From positions 157,768,793 to 157,832,792 of the forward strand of contig CM043958.1 of the NCBI GenBank assembly GCA_014529385.2: 64,000 bases of DNA. The letters are read 5' to 3'. The translations under genes were made by a program, and so were the position numbers. Positions 10,198 through 21,540 of this stretch are shown here, piece after piece. Numbering within the stretch: the first letter of the stretch is position 1; the number at the start of each line of letters is the position of its first letter. This stretch comes from Adiantum capillus-veneris. Lineage: Eukaryota > Streptophyta > Polypodiopsida > Polypodiales > Pteridaceae. The notes beneath the pieces are model-generated. The model had not been told where the DNA came from and searched no databases. It worked only from the letters and a program-made list of their open reading frames with translations.

Positions 10198-13100
10198 TCT
10201 GTTGGAAGAAAGTCTTTGAGATGGGAAGAGGGTAGAGTTTTTAGCAAGTCTAGTTGGCTGTGCCCTGAACTAATTGAACCCTGGTCTCCCCCTTGTGAAT
10301 TCATATCAAAGTTCATTTGTGATCTTACCTCAAATTCTTCAATGGGAGGTAAGATCTCATTTTCCTCCTTTCTTGTGCTATTTATTTGGTGGTTCACCCT
10401 GTTAGCTTCATTTGCTTCCTGGATTTGCTTCCACAGGTCATCTAGACTGTTACAATCCTTACCCATTTCTACCAATGTTTTAGGCTGGAAATCATCAATT
10501 GTCTCATCTGTTGTATTTGGCACTATCATAGGTTCTCTCCTAGACTCAGAGGAAGTCGCGAGTCTCTCCTTTGTGTCTACTTGTTTCTCTAGAGTTGGTT
10601 TGATAGGGGTTGGAGCTGGTACCTCGTGCCCACTTGCAGGTTTACCAAGCGGATTTTCTATCAAGGATTGGGCTGTTTCAATCATCTTTCAACACATTTC
10701 CAACCTCTGTTTTTCTATTTCTGCATATGGATATGTCATCCATCTTTGCTCTTGGGTTTGGTTGTTTTTTATCCTGGCTTTGTATGCTTTTAAAAGTGCG
10801 TCCAAGTGCTCATGTACTTTTTCTACCAGCACTGATCCTCCCAATCCTGCACTTTTGGGTTCTTTTACTTCCTTGGGCCCTATTGTTGTCGCAGTGTGAG
10901 CTTAAACTAGTTAGATCCTCTAATCACTCTAATCTATCCTTTGTGTGTTTTAAATCCTCGGATAGAGCCGTTTGCTCTCGTTCTCTCCTGGCTTTCGTAC
11001 GCAACTTTCTAGCTTTCCAAGTGCTTCTTTGATTTTTCATTTTTGCACTTGGGGCATCGGTCTTTGGCTCTTCAATTATGGGTTCGTTTGTCATTCATTG
11101 AGCTTGTGCTCGTGTCACTGCCTGAATAGGTATTACTGTCTCGTTTTCTGACCCTCCACTGGAAGGCACTGCTTCCAGCATGTTCAAAGTAGTTTTTGCT
11201 CCTTTGCTCGGGTTCTTAGGGAAATCAGGAATCAAGTGAGTAATTCAACACTAGATGCAATACTCATTGACTCTAATGATTTCATCATGAGGACAATCCC
11301 TTAGCCAATGATCTCTGCCACACTTGTACCAGGGTCCCTTAGGCTGTTGAGGTGCTCCTTGAGCTCCTCTTTGTTGGTATGCATGCCTCTTCCCGCCCAT
11401 GCCTTCGTTGGCTATGAACAACAGTGTTCATTCATCCAAGCTGTATCTTCCTTCTCCTGCTACCTATGCAGCTGCTGGTGGTCTTGTACTTACAATCATG
11501 CTCCAAGGTTCTGGCGTTGTGGGTTCTTCCGGTGGATAATAGACAGGATTTGCTGCATATCCATTAGAATCTTCGTATATGCATGCATAGGTACCAAAGC
11601 CTTCTCTTCTGGTTCGTTTACCGTTGGTGTGTATCTTATGTTGGCCGGTCGTAATCCTGGTAGGGGTGGTTGTTTCCCCAATATTGGTTGTGGTCTTTCA
11701 ACACTTACAGGTCCTGGTAGGTTTCCTGCTTGATACCTAGGCATCGGTGGAAGTTGAGGAGATGCTACCTGAGCTTGGGGAGCATAAGGTCGCTCTCTCG
11801 CATATCCCTTGTTATAATAACATTCCTTCGTCACATGGTTTGTCCATTTTTGTTCAATAGCACACCACTTCGGCTACTTAGCCTGAGGCTTGGCATACAT
11901 TTTTTTTTTTTATAGCACTTTCTCCACAAGCTGCTCCTGGCTTACAGCTACTTCTCCTTTCGATGTTGTCTTAGCGAACTTGCTTCCACTTTGTTGTGAG
12001 GACGAATCGTCATCAAGATCCTTGAATTCACCCTCCTTATAGACCGCACAATTGTCTACAAGGTAAAGAGACTCCTTAGTTAACTCATTTAACGTTGTGC
12101 TCCTCTTCATATGTAAGTCCTTCTAGAGATCTGCATTCCTCAGTCCTTGAATAAATATAAGCATAAGTCTGGACTGAGTTGGCAGTTCTTCCACAGGGCA
12201 GAACTTCACATATCTTTTTAGTCGTAGGGCTGGATTTCGCACAAATTTCCCTTCTTTCTGTTTGAATTTATGGATTTGTGAGACTGAATTATGAGCTATC
12301 CCCCTTTGTGAGAATTCCTCAATAAACTCATCAAACACCTCCTCCATAGACTCAAAGTCTCTACACTCCACAGAGTCAAACCAAGTAGCGGCATCCTCTT
12401 CTAGGGTAAGTCCAAACCCTGCTGCAAATTGAGTAGGGAAGTCCAACACTTCTTCAGCTCTAATTACATGCACAAAGACTGCTACATGATCCCTAGGATC
12501 TCTATTTCCCGTGTATTTTTTGTTTACCCATTTTTGCACTTGGGAAGGTATAATTCTATGATGGTCTACAAATCTCATCATTGGTTCTCCTCGTCCTACT
12601 CGATATACTTCTTCTGGCCTTCGGTAGTGGGCGGGTTCCTCTCCCAGAGGTGCCCCTAAGCCATAATTTCTGATGGTTCTTGCAAGAGGTGGTTCATCTC
12701 TTCAAACTCGTTCTATGGGTTGTCTTCCAGGCTTTATCAACTCTTGAGTTTTTGGCTTACTGTCGCCTTGATATCGTGAATAGAGTGGTGGTTCTTGTAA
12801 ATCTCTTAGCCCTCGTGCGGCTGGATAACCATCGCTATTTTGGTCTTGTTCTAATGTTGCACTTTGTTGAAGCCATGCCTGCAATGATGGTTGGGTTGCT
12901 TGTTGGTTCTGGTAGTTGAACGTCTATTGTCGGTTAGAATGTGATTTTGTCTCGTACTCTTCTGAAAATGGGTTTGTTGACTTACTAGAGGTATAGGTGG
13001 ACCTTGGTACTTCTTCGGGGGCATATGTTGATGTTTCTGGAACTATTGCCTTTTCTACCTCCTCTGGGAGAATTCGTTTGTATTCTCGCTCGTACTTATC

Positions 13101-13832
13101 AACAAAAATGATATCCTTCCCCATAGCAATTTCACACGAGAATAAGTAAAGAACCTTGTCTTTGCTTAATTCATTTGGGTAGGGTTCTTTGCATCGGAAA
13201 TAAGAGACTACTCCCTCGCTCTCATGCTTGTAAATTCCCACATTCTCATTATAGGTAGAGACCTTGATTGTTTTTTTATCATACATAAAAAGAGCTCCAG
13301 GTCGATCAACTTTTGGAGGCGGCTCTTGAGCCTCTGAGACCATTTTTCCTTTTGCCACATTATCTCTATATCTGTTGTAATCCTCAGGGTTACTAACTAT
13401 TAGATAGTGGTTCCCGTTTTCGTCTCGGAATCTATCTCCATCATCATAGACTCAAATTATCTCTAGTCTCTGAGAAGGTCTTTCTTCTATACAAATACAC
13501 TTGCGTCCCCAATAGTCAGAATAAACTAGGGCTCCCCTAGAGTTTGTTCCTTCTAAGAAGATTATAGTGAAGTTGGCATCGTTCAAAGGGTTTTGGGAGG
13601 TACTTCCTCCTAGCATTGGTCCTTCACCGGAGAAACCTCCTGGCTGTTGACTACCCATCATGAAGAAGGACTTATCTGATGAAGCATCAGTATCATCACC
13701 CTCCTCAATGATCGGTGCTAATGGATCTAGCTTTGCCTGAGTTACACTCTCCTCAGTGGACACTAAGCTACCCTGATCACCTGTCACTTTTTGGTCTCTA
13801 GGAATGTGTCTTCTTGATCTTAAATTCATCCG
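10198..13832 (-). pseudogene. gag of element A (N-term, capsid, zinc knuckle, linker)
   Basis: The start was chosen at the MNLRS codon (13832) because element D's gag begins with the same MNLRS at 32403. Order: Ser/Thr/acidic N-terminus (13452-13832); a conserved middle domain (12924-13358); the capsid-like retrotransposon gag domain at 12123-12581 (pattern ATWFDSVECRDFESMEEVFDEF, then FVR...RLKRYV); and a nucleocapsid zinc knuckle near 11292-11334 reading WYKCGRDHWLRDC, with the first Cys replaced as in D. Then comes a Pro/Glu-rich linker (10194-10685). Several stops and frame changes make it non-functional. Confidence 0.8.
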
Positions 13833-15835
13833 GCAAGGGATTAGTTTCCGCACAACTTCTTGCCTTGGCGCTGAATATACCTGTACACAAGCGTTTAATT
13901 TCGGCAATTGAATCAAAGCATTTAACCACTAGAGGTGGTCTTAGTAATGATTGGTATAACTGGAGGGTTAACCTCAACCACTACTGTACTCTATACACTT
14001 CGGATGTTCTTGATTAGATCTCCATATCTGGAACTGTACTTTACTCGAGTGTTTATCAGTCTAGAGGTAAAGTCTTAATTCCGTCTTTGCTCCGTCGAAA
14101 GGTCAAACAAGGTCCAATTTCACTTTTGAAAGAAGTTCTGTAACTCTTTAGTCAATTGGAACATCACTCTATGTCCACAGTCAGAGTTGGACTTCAATAA
14201 GCCCTTGTAGACATCCTACGCGTAGGATGTCTACCTGCTCTATTTTGGCTGAAATCTGGACTATAGATTCTCCTTAATGTGCTGAGTCCACAGCTGTTCT
14301 CACTTTTTGATTTGGACACCTATAAGCTGGTCACTGATCAGAAATCTGTTCCAGTAACCTGATGTTGCTCTGACCAGTCAAATCAACTCCAATTTGGACC
14401 AAAATTGACTAGGAGGCTTGCCTAAGGCTATACAACACCCTGCTATACCTACATTCAGATTTTGACTTTAATATCATGGAGTAGATATCCTACATGTAGC
14501 ATGTCTAACTGCTCAAAATTGCTCCAAATTCAAACCACAGACTCCTCTCAAGGTGCCGATCACTCTGCTATGCTCAAAGTTGGATTTGGAGTGCTAAATC
14601 ATTGTGAACACATCCTACGCGTAGGATGTCTAAGTGCTCTGATTCACTCCAAACTTGAGCCACAGCTTCCCCTTGATGTCAGCAACCCAATGCTATGCTT
14701 AGATTTTAGTTTGGATTTCAAAAGACCCCAAATTTAGCTATTCTAGCCTTTTTTCGGTCAAAAATGCTCCAGTCTGATTAAAACCCAATTTTCTCACCCA
14801 ATTGAGATGAAACCTTTCTCATGCACTCAATAAATCATGTAGATCATGCTCATGAAGACATCCTATGGTTTTGGTCTTAAAATAATGCCTTGGGCCCAAT
14901 TTGGGTAAGATGTCTGGCAATTTCCGTCTTTTGGCCTTTCCTGTCAAGATATGGTCAAATTCTCCCTTCCAAGTGAATATAGGGTAATTGCTACCTTCTA
15001 AACACACTAGCCAACTCAGATTTTCAAAATTCTCACTAAAACACCCTGTAGACATCCTATGCGTAGGATGTCTACTGCTCTTTTTTTAGGCTAAAGTGCT
15101 ACTTTGCCTTCCCTATGCTCTCAGAAAGTGCCAATATGTCTTACAAGTGCAAAAATATGCAAATTTCTCTCAATTTAAACCTTTTCTGAATTTTTTTGTT
15201 TTCTGAGTCCGTCTTTTAGCTTTTGCGCAATCCAATAAGGGAAAAACACTCAAGTCTATATTTTACTAGGGTGAAACCCACCCTCTGAACACACAGGTGA
15301 CCTCAGTTTCCCCAAATTCCCTGCCAAAAACCCCCTGGAGATATGCTACGTGTAGAATGTCTACTGTCTTAAAATTTAAATTTTTTTTTGACAGAAGTAC
15401 TCCCTATGCTCTGCAGCTCTCTCAGAAATACTCACAGAAACTTTTGAACTTCAATTCAGCTTCTAAACACTCTTTTCCGTATTTTACAGCTCTTTGATGA
15501 GCCTAACAGCAAATATAACATGCATGAAGTGCTCCATATCATAAATCATGATGTCCTACTTATCATGTGAGATGGTGATTTTGGTGTCTCGGTTGCTTTC
15601 AGTCCTCTTCGGACTCTCAAGCTATCCTTTCACCGCCTTTACCACTCCAACTCCTACTCTCCTACCTAATACTACCTAAGTCGAAGGATCTAGGCCAGAC
15701 ACACGCTCCCTAGACTCCTCCTAAGACCTAGAGAGTCCACCACCCTATGATCCTATCTAAATGTAAAATAGGACTCTGGCAAGCCAGAGAATCCCTATCC
15801 TCAAGGACTAGTCTCGGTCACCTACCTAGGGTTTT
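13833..15835 (-). other. 5' leader of element A
   Basis: About 2 kb between the primer binding site and gag. No coding pattern that I trust. It holds the second palindrome array of the element (14210-15361) and ends in TC-rich, low-complexity sequence next to the PBS. Confidence 0.7.
14210..15361. repeat. Palindrome array in element A leader (5-6 copies)
   Basis: Palindromes at 14210-14231, 14484-14505, 14609-14630, 15051-15072 and 15340-15361, plus a half-site at 14857. The first is a perfect 28-bp palindrome (14207-14234) identical to the one at 1458-1485. The third has the same ACGCGT core. Spacings are 274, 125, about 248, about 194 and 289 bp, less regular than the other array. Flanking sequence aligns with the 1.46-2.33 kb array in the same orientation. 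The nearest copy lies about 380 bp before the gag start. The LTR carries a related half-site (16204-16215). Confidence 0.85.
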
Positions 15836-15855
15836 CGTCCCCGACAGCGGTGCCA
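15836..15855 (-). promoter_or_regulatory. Primer binding site of element A (tRNA-Asp type, diverged)
   Basis: On the minus strand this reads TGGCACCGCTGTCGGGGACG, starting one base inside the LTR. It matches the complement of the plant tRNA-Asp(GUC) 3' end at 15 of 20 positions; four of the five differences are transitions. It primes minus-strand cDNA synthesis. The assignment is firm as a PBS by position, softer for the tRNA identity. Confidence 0.75.
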
Positions 15856-15856
15856 A

Positions 15857-16756
15857 TGTTGGCGGATACGCCGTGATGAACGTCAGCACAACGAGAGCTC
15901 ACCTAACAAGATTTGTCAGCTAAGGACGAAGCTCGACTTGCAGGCGCGTGGAAGCAAGCATAGGGTGTCAACCTACACTCGACCGACTATTGACTACTTC
16001 CTACAGAGGTCTCTACCCAATGTCTAAGTTACAACCTTCAAGAGTACACAAGAGGAGATTTCCTACAACGCCTTCAAGAGCCAAATACCCATCAAATGTT
16101 CTTGAAACGCTACGAAACTTGAGGGAAATCCTATTAACACCAATAGGTTGCTCTCCCTAAGGTCCATGAACCAAAACTCCAACTTAACACCCGGTGCAAA
16201 ATCACGTAGGATGTCTGGTCGAAATTTATAGGTCGACGTTTCTGAAAACTAAAGTGCCTAATGTGTAGCTCTACTCATTGCGAACACGTGGATATGTTGA
16301 AATGCAAAAATGGACAATGTATGCTCATGAATCACCAGATATAGCTCGTGGATCGATCTCGCAAAGCCGAGCCGTACACCTGCAATGTAGGTGTTGGCGC
16401 GTAGCTCTCTTCGGGGGCAACATGCTGCACTTCTCCGCACTCGATTTCGACCACCATTGCGCGCGTAGCGTCAAGATAAAACTCTCACTCTCTCTCGTAC
16501 ACAGAGTACGCTCAACTCACAGAGACAAAACTTATAAAAAAATGACAAAAGGGTTTTTTGCATTAAGGTCAAAAGTGGTATAAATACCTTACAATCTCAA
16601 ACTCTAATGTTCCAATTTAACCATTTACTAAGTCTAAATGTCAAAAATGGGATACAATTTGGAAGCTTCTGCAAGCCCCACTATTTACAAAGTTGAAATG
16701 ACGGTTTCTTCTCAATTAAGGAATAATTACAAAGGAAATTAATATCCCGCCGAGCA
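15857..16756 (-). repeat. 5' LTR of element A
   Basis: Defined on one side by the PBS and on the other by a terminal inverted match: TGTTGGCGGATA at 15857 against TATCCCGCCGAGCA ending at 16756, giving TG...CA ends and 900 bp. Its partner LTR is outside the window, so the outer boundary is a judgement. It contains a half-copy of the element's palindrome (ACGTAGGATGTC, 16204-16215). Plus-strand open frames inside it are not genes. Confidence 0.7.
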
Positions 16757-16790
16757 ATCATCCTCCTTTGAGTGTGTCCAGCCGCTAACA

Positions 16791-17230
16791 CTGAGTGTTC
16801 TCGGAGGTGGTTGTGGTCGTGGTCGTGGTAGAGGAATGGCCCACCCATATGACGCTCACTTTAATACTAATGTGGGTCGTGGACAAGGTGTCTTTGAGCC
16901 ACAAAGGAGGCTCATCCATGATGACCATGATGCAAGAACTGCGGCTGAGTGTTCTTGAAGGTGGTTGTGGTCGTGGTCGTGGTAGAAGAATGGCCCAGCC
17001 TTATGAAGCTCAACCTAATGCTAATGTGGGTTGTGGACAAGGTGTCTTTGAGCCATAAAAGGAGGTTCATCCCTACCTGTTATTATTGTAGTGAACTTGG
17101 TCATATCAGCACTCATTTTCCAAGGCCAACAAGGATGGGAGGTGGTATGTTTCCACTTCCTCAGCATATTCCTAACAGGGCTAATGATTATGCAGTGGAT
17201 ATAAGGGGAGATCAAGGTAGTGCATAGGAA
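16791..17230 (+). pseudogene. Element B gag nucleocapsid fragment with RGRG repeats
   Basis: Encodes a Gly/Arg-rich stretch (GRGRGR) and then a CCHC-type knuckle, CYYCSELGHISTHF, in which the last Cys is Phe. A 154-bp tandem duplication (from 16795 and from 16949) repeats the RGRG segment. The upstream part of gag is cut off by element A's LTR. It would bind the element's RNA during packaging. Confidence 0.7.
16795..17102. repeat. 154-bp imperfect tandem duplication in element B gag
   Basis: The block starting GTGTTCT at 16795 recurs at 16949 with about ten visible substitutions. The period is not a multiple of three (154), so the duplication shifts the frame. Both copies carry the GGTCGTGGTCGTGGTAGA Arg/Gly coding run. 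Confidence 0.85.
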
Positions 17231-17257
17231 AATCAGGCCTCAACCTCTGGTGGTCAT

Positions 17258-18430
17258 GTGGGTATTGTGCGGGTTGAAAAGAAAGAAGTAGATATGATGC
17301 CCGTAGGCAAAAGAGAGAGGGAAGGCCATGTTGCTCCAGGTCCGAGTAAGAAGAAAGGGAAAGAGAAAGAGGGTGAAGATGCAAAAGTTAAGAGGAAAAG
17401 AAGACCTCATAGACGGTTTGAAGTAGCAGATTTACCTTTCGGAGAAGGCCAAACAGCTTACAGTTTAAAGGAAGACCTGATTGGGAGGAAAGTAGATTGT
17501 ACTTTTGGACAGTTGATGAATATGGTGCCCAAACTTAAGAGGCAGTGGAAGTCATTAATGAATCCAGAGAAAGAGCTGAAGCATGGACAAGTCAGAGTGT
17601 TGGTTGTGGGAGAGCTACCCATCATTTGTCCTGTGGTGAACGCTTGGCACAAAGGTGTGGGCATGGGAGAGGCCTACATTGATGGAGGTGCTCAAGTTTG
17701 TGTGATCACACAGTCAAGTGTCAGCAGACTGGATCTCATAACATGCGGAAGCTGTGGGTTCAAAATATAACTAGCAAACCATGCCAAAGTGAAGTGTTTG
17801 GGGCTCATTAAGAATTTGGAAGTTGAAGTCTTCAACTTAAAGGTTATAGTAAACTTTCATGTTATGCCAGCTGGCTTGGGAGCTTTTCCTCTCATTTTGG
17901 GATGACCTTGGTTGAGATTTGTTGGTGTTATGCAAGATTTGGACAAGGGCACAATCTGTGTGTATGGCAAGAAGGGTGAAAAGAGGGTGTTTGATATGAC
18001 TACCAAGCAACCTTTGGCACTAGAAGATGTGAGTGAAATGATGAATCTAAAGTTACTAGTGAAGACAGTTCTGAAGATTCAGGAACTAGCACTACTTCTA
18101 GTTCCAGTGATGAGGCTAAAGTGTTATTCTTGTTGTTGGATGAGGACAAGAGAGAATTTGGCGAAGTATTTCAGATGTCAGGGGATATAAATGCTTCGAG
18201 CCGTTTAGAGAAACTTGAGGAGCTAATGCAGCCTAAACAAGAATCGCAAGTGAAGAAGGGTTTGATTCAAAATATGTTGTGTGCTGATTTGGCAAAAGGA
18301 GAAAGAAGGGAGTACTTAACAATGTTGGACATGTTTCCAAATCTTTTCATCACTTCATATCAAGAAATAAGGGGTTTTGTTGGAGATCTTGTGAAGATTG
18401 AACTAGTTGAAGGGGCAAAGCCAATAAGAT
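17258..18430 (+). pseudogene. Element B aspartic protease and linker
   Basis: The open block at 17258-17770 ends with EAYIDGGAQVCVIT, a retropepsin catalytic strand with D-G-G where D-T/S-G is expected. The second half follows past a stop, with PLILG then a stop (expected Arg or Gln) then PWLRFVGV. A variable linker (17990-18430) leads to the RT. Gag-pol processing would be its role. Confidence 0.75.
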
Positions 18431-19290
18431 AAAAATTGATAAAGATGGATAAGGAGCAAATGAATGCTTTAAAGGAATAAATGGATAAATTTTTGGATGC
18501 AGGATTCATTGTGCCAGTTGATAATGTTTAAATGGGTGAGCCTTGGAGTGGTCACTCCAAAGAAAGATGGGCGTTGGAGAGTTTGTGTTTATTAGAATCC
18601 ATTAAATGCAGTGACCAAGAAAGATCCTTTTCCCCTTATCTTTCATTGATCAACTTTTGGATGCCATGGCTGGCTTTGAATGATACAGTGTTGTGATGGC
18701 TATTCAGGGTATTTCCAACTTATCCTTGCTCCTAAAGACTGGAAAACGACTACTTTTATCACCCCATGGGGTTGTTTCTGCTTTTGTTGCCTTCCTTTTG
18801 GGCTTGGATCTTTTGAAAGAAAAGGGGATTGGGTCCTTACCCCGTTCCTTGGGAAGTTTTTCAAAGGGTTCATAGATTATTTTTGTGTATACAGTTCAAG
18901 GAAAGATCATGTTTAGAAGCTTGAAATGACTTTTGCAAGGTATGATGAATGTGGAGGTCAGTTGAACCCTAAGAAGTGTCACTTGGTGCAGCCAAAGGTG
19001 AAGCTTCTTGGACATGTGATTTTAGAAAATGGGATTGAAGCAGATCCAAATAAAGTAGAAGCCTTGTTATTGTTGTCATCTCCAAAGGATACAAGACAGT
19101 TGGCCACTTTCATACAAAAGGTTAAATATCTATCTCGATTCATACCTTTGGCATCACAACTATTATATCCATTGCAGGAAGTGATTAAAAATGCATTGGA
19201 GTGGACATGTGATTGTGAATATGTTTTTGACATAGTCAAAGAAGTTTTGAGTACACTACCTATTTTGAAATCTCCTAACTAGAAAAAGGA
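18425..19290 (+). pseudogene. Element B reverse transcriptase, heavily frameshifted
   Basis: RT traces appear in all three frames: TPKKDGRWRVC-like sequence near 18560, a GYSGYFQ block (18695-18720), TTFITPWG near 18750, and an intact late block with LNPKKCHLVQPKVKLLGHVI (about 18963-19025) and the thumb-connection sequence to 19282. The catalytic box region near 18870 reads as a broken frame. Not functional. Confidence 0.8.
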
Positions 19291-19680
19291 ATTTTAATCC
19301 ATCAATGGGAGATTATGCCATTAGGGCTATGTTGTTGCAAAGGGGGAAGGAATCTCAATATATGAAGCCTGCTCATTATTGTAGTAGAGTGAAGACTCCT
19401 CATGAAAGAGATTACTCAAAAATTGAATTGGTGATGACCAGTATGGTTTATACTTGTAGACAATTCAAACATTACTTGTTGCAAAAGTCGTTCACTTTCC
19501 TCACGAGTTATTCATTGCTTCCTCAGTTGTTTAATAACTCAAATATATCAAAGACAGTGGATGAAATGGGTTATTGAACTGTAGGAGTTTCAGTTCACCT
19601 TTTTAGTGGAAGAGAGTACTCAGGCTACCCTAATAGATTTACTCACTTACAAGTAGACTTTTGTTTTGGTTTAGGAAGAG
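19290..19680 (+). pseudogene. Element B first RNase H (Ty3 type)
   Basis: Open block at 19305-19577 with GDYAIRAMLLQRGKESQYM, then SRVKTPHERDYSKIELVM, YTCRQFKHYLL and FTFLTSYSLLPQL, the expected order for a Ty3 RNase H. Several later residues are in shifted frames. Confidence 0.75.
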
Positions 19681-19719
19681 GTGGTACAAAGGAAGAAGAT
19701 CAAAACTCTTGCCATATCC

Positions 19720-20125
19720 AATGCTTCACTGTTATATTTGATGGCTCTTATCGAAGAGGTCATGATGCTGCTTCAGGAGGAATTGTCATTTATGATGCAC
19801 AAGGAAAACTTGTAAGGAAACAAGGGCTAAAACTTGATGCAAAAAGTAACAATGAAGCAGAGTACATGGATCTTGAAGGTGGCTTGCACATCTGTTTATA
19901 GTTGGGAATTAAACGCCTACAAATCAAAGGAGATGCCTTGTGGTTGTGAAGCAAGTATCGGGAGTATGGAAGAATAAGAATCCTAAATTGAAAAATCTAT
20001 GCTTCAAGGTGAAATTATTACTCAAAAAATTTGAAGAATGGAGTTTGCAGCATATTAAAAGGTCTCAAAATAAAGAAGCACATGATGCTGCCCAAGAAAT
20101 GATCACTTGTGTGTTTGTGCTGAAG
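19720..20125 (+). pseudogene. Element B second, archaeal-type RNase H
   Basis: Translating 19733-20110 gives FDGSYRRGHDAASGGIVIYD, then KSNNEAEYMDLEGGL, LGIKRLQIKGDALWL, and FEEWSLQHIKRSQNKEAHDA. This is the complete motif order of an archaeal-type RNase H (FDGS, NNEAEY, GDS/A, HI.R..N..AD). Stops and one frame change interrupt it. Its presence beside the first RNase H places element B in the Tat clade. Confidence 0.85.
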
Positions 20126-20189
20126 GCTAATGTCCCTTTATATCATGGAAGGGAAGTGTTATCAAAGGAGATGGATTTTTTATTGACAG

Positions 20190-21533
20190 GTGTTTTACCT
20201 GAGGGTCTCCATCATCCAAAAGTATGCTTTTATAAGAAAAGCTGGAAAGTACAAAATGCTTGATGATGTGATTTACATGAAAGGAAGTGATTTAGTATTG
20301 CGTCATGTGCCCTGGAAAGAGGAAATCTACAAGATTTTGGAAGAAAATCATGAAGGATCTTGCGGATGCCATTTTGCCATGAAGATCATGTTGCATAAAA
20401 CTTTGCAAGAAGGCTATGTGTGGCCAAGTATTCAACGGGATGTTAACCATTGGTGCAAGTCTTGTTTATCTTGTCAAAAAATGGGAAAGAGAATTTTGAA
20501 GCATGAATTACAAAAGACAATTCTAGCTTTTGATGTGTTTGAAAAATGGGGTCTTGATGCTATTAGACCATTACCCATGACTAGCAAAAGAAATGCTTAC
20601 ATTTTGACAGCAGTGGATTATTTGTCACATTGGGAAAAAGCTAAAGTTGTTAAAAAAATTACCAGTAAGGAAATGGGAAAGTTTATATATGAGTATATAC
20701 GCTGCAAATTTGGTGTGCCACTAGAACTACTTTCTGATAAAGGACTGGGATTTAGAGGAGAGTTGTTTACTTTCCTCTGCGAAAAGCTCAATATACAGCA
20801 CACGTATAGTTCTCCTTATTATCCACAATGCAATGGTCTCAATGAAAGGTTCAATGGAGAATTGGTGAAAATCTTTACAAAGATGACCTAGACACATGGG
20901 AAAACTTGGGATTCGGAGTTGCCTTGTGCATTATGGGTCTATAGAACTGCTCTTAAAATGAGCACATGGTTTTCTCCTTACCACTTAGTCTATGGCAAGG
21001 AAGCATTATTTCCAATTGAAGTGGATATTCTTGCACTGAAATTATTGTCATTGGGAGATGAAGAGAAAAGAGATACTTGGTAGAAAAGGTTATTGCGCTT
21101 ACAATGTTTGCAATTGAACAGAGTTTTGGCTTTAAGCTACTATGAGGAAGTGTCACGAAAAGCTCAGATAAAGGCTGATGAATGTGTAAAGGATAAGGGA
21201 ATTGAAAAGGGTGATCTTGTGTTGCGATACAATAGTAACTTGGACAATACTTTTCAGAAAAAGTTTCAAATCAAGTGGGAAGGTCCTTTTACTGTTGTGA
21301 ACAAGTTTGACAATGGCACATATTAGTTGGCAGATTTGGGTGGTGCACATCATAAGTACCATGTTAATGGCTATAGACTGAAGAAATATCTAGCACATTT
21401 CATGACAATTGTAACATATGAGATGCTATCAATGGAGGAAGACAGTGTGAAGACATCTGAAAATGTGAATGAGGTTTTTGGGAATGAGCTACAGCAATTG
21501 TTCACCCTAGAAACCTCTGCTTGTCATGAATGA
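20190..21533 (+). pseudogene. Element B integrase
   Basis: The largest open block of this element (20190-20891) carries an H2C2 module (ENHEG...CHF then CLSCQK), followed by the core: KWGLDAIRPL (first Asp), LLSDKGLGF (second Asp) and NGLNERFNG (Glu), so the DDE triad is intact. After a TAG at 20889 the frame continues with WDSELPCALWVYRTA, and the C-terminal domain (GDLVLRYN, WEGPFTVV) ends at 21533. No chromodomain. Confidence 0.85.
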
Positions 21534-21540
21534 TCAAGAA

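Larger units (their letters stand above)
1..16756 (-). mobile_element. Element A: giant Ty3/gypsy LTR retrotransposon, left end outside window
   Basis: Minus-strand element whose 5' LTR lies at 15857-16756 and whose 3' end runs off the left edge. Order on its strand: LTR, primer binding site, palindrome-rich leader, gag, protease, reverse transcriptase, RNase H, two H2C2 modules, integrase, second protease-like domain, lysine-rich W-[IV]-P-K region, second palindrome array, ORF X. The RT and integrase resemble the non-chromodomain (Tat/Athila-like) branch; no chromodomain or second RNase H was found. Frames are broken in many places, so this is a decayed copy. Its right LTR abuts the middle of element B's gag, so it inserted into B. 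Element D is a sister family with the same layout. Confidence 0.9.

Noticed and set aside
16278-16583. 101-codon plus-strand open frame
   Set aside because: Lies inside element A's LTR, with no family pattern or splice context.
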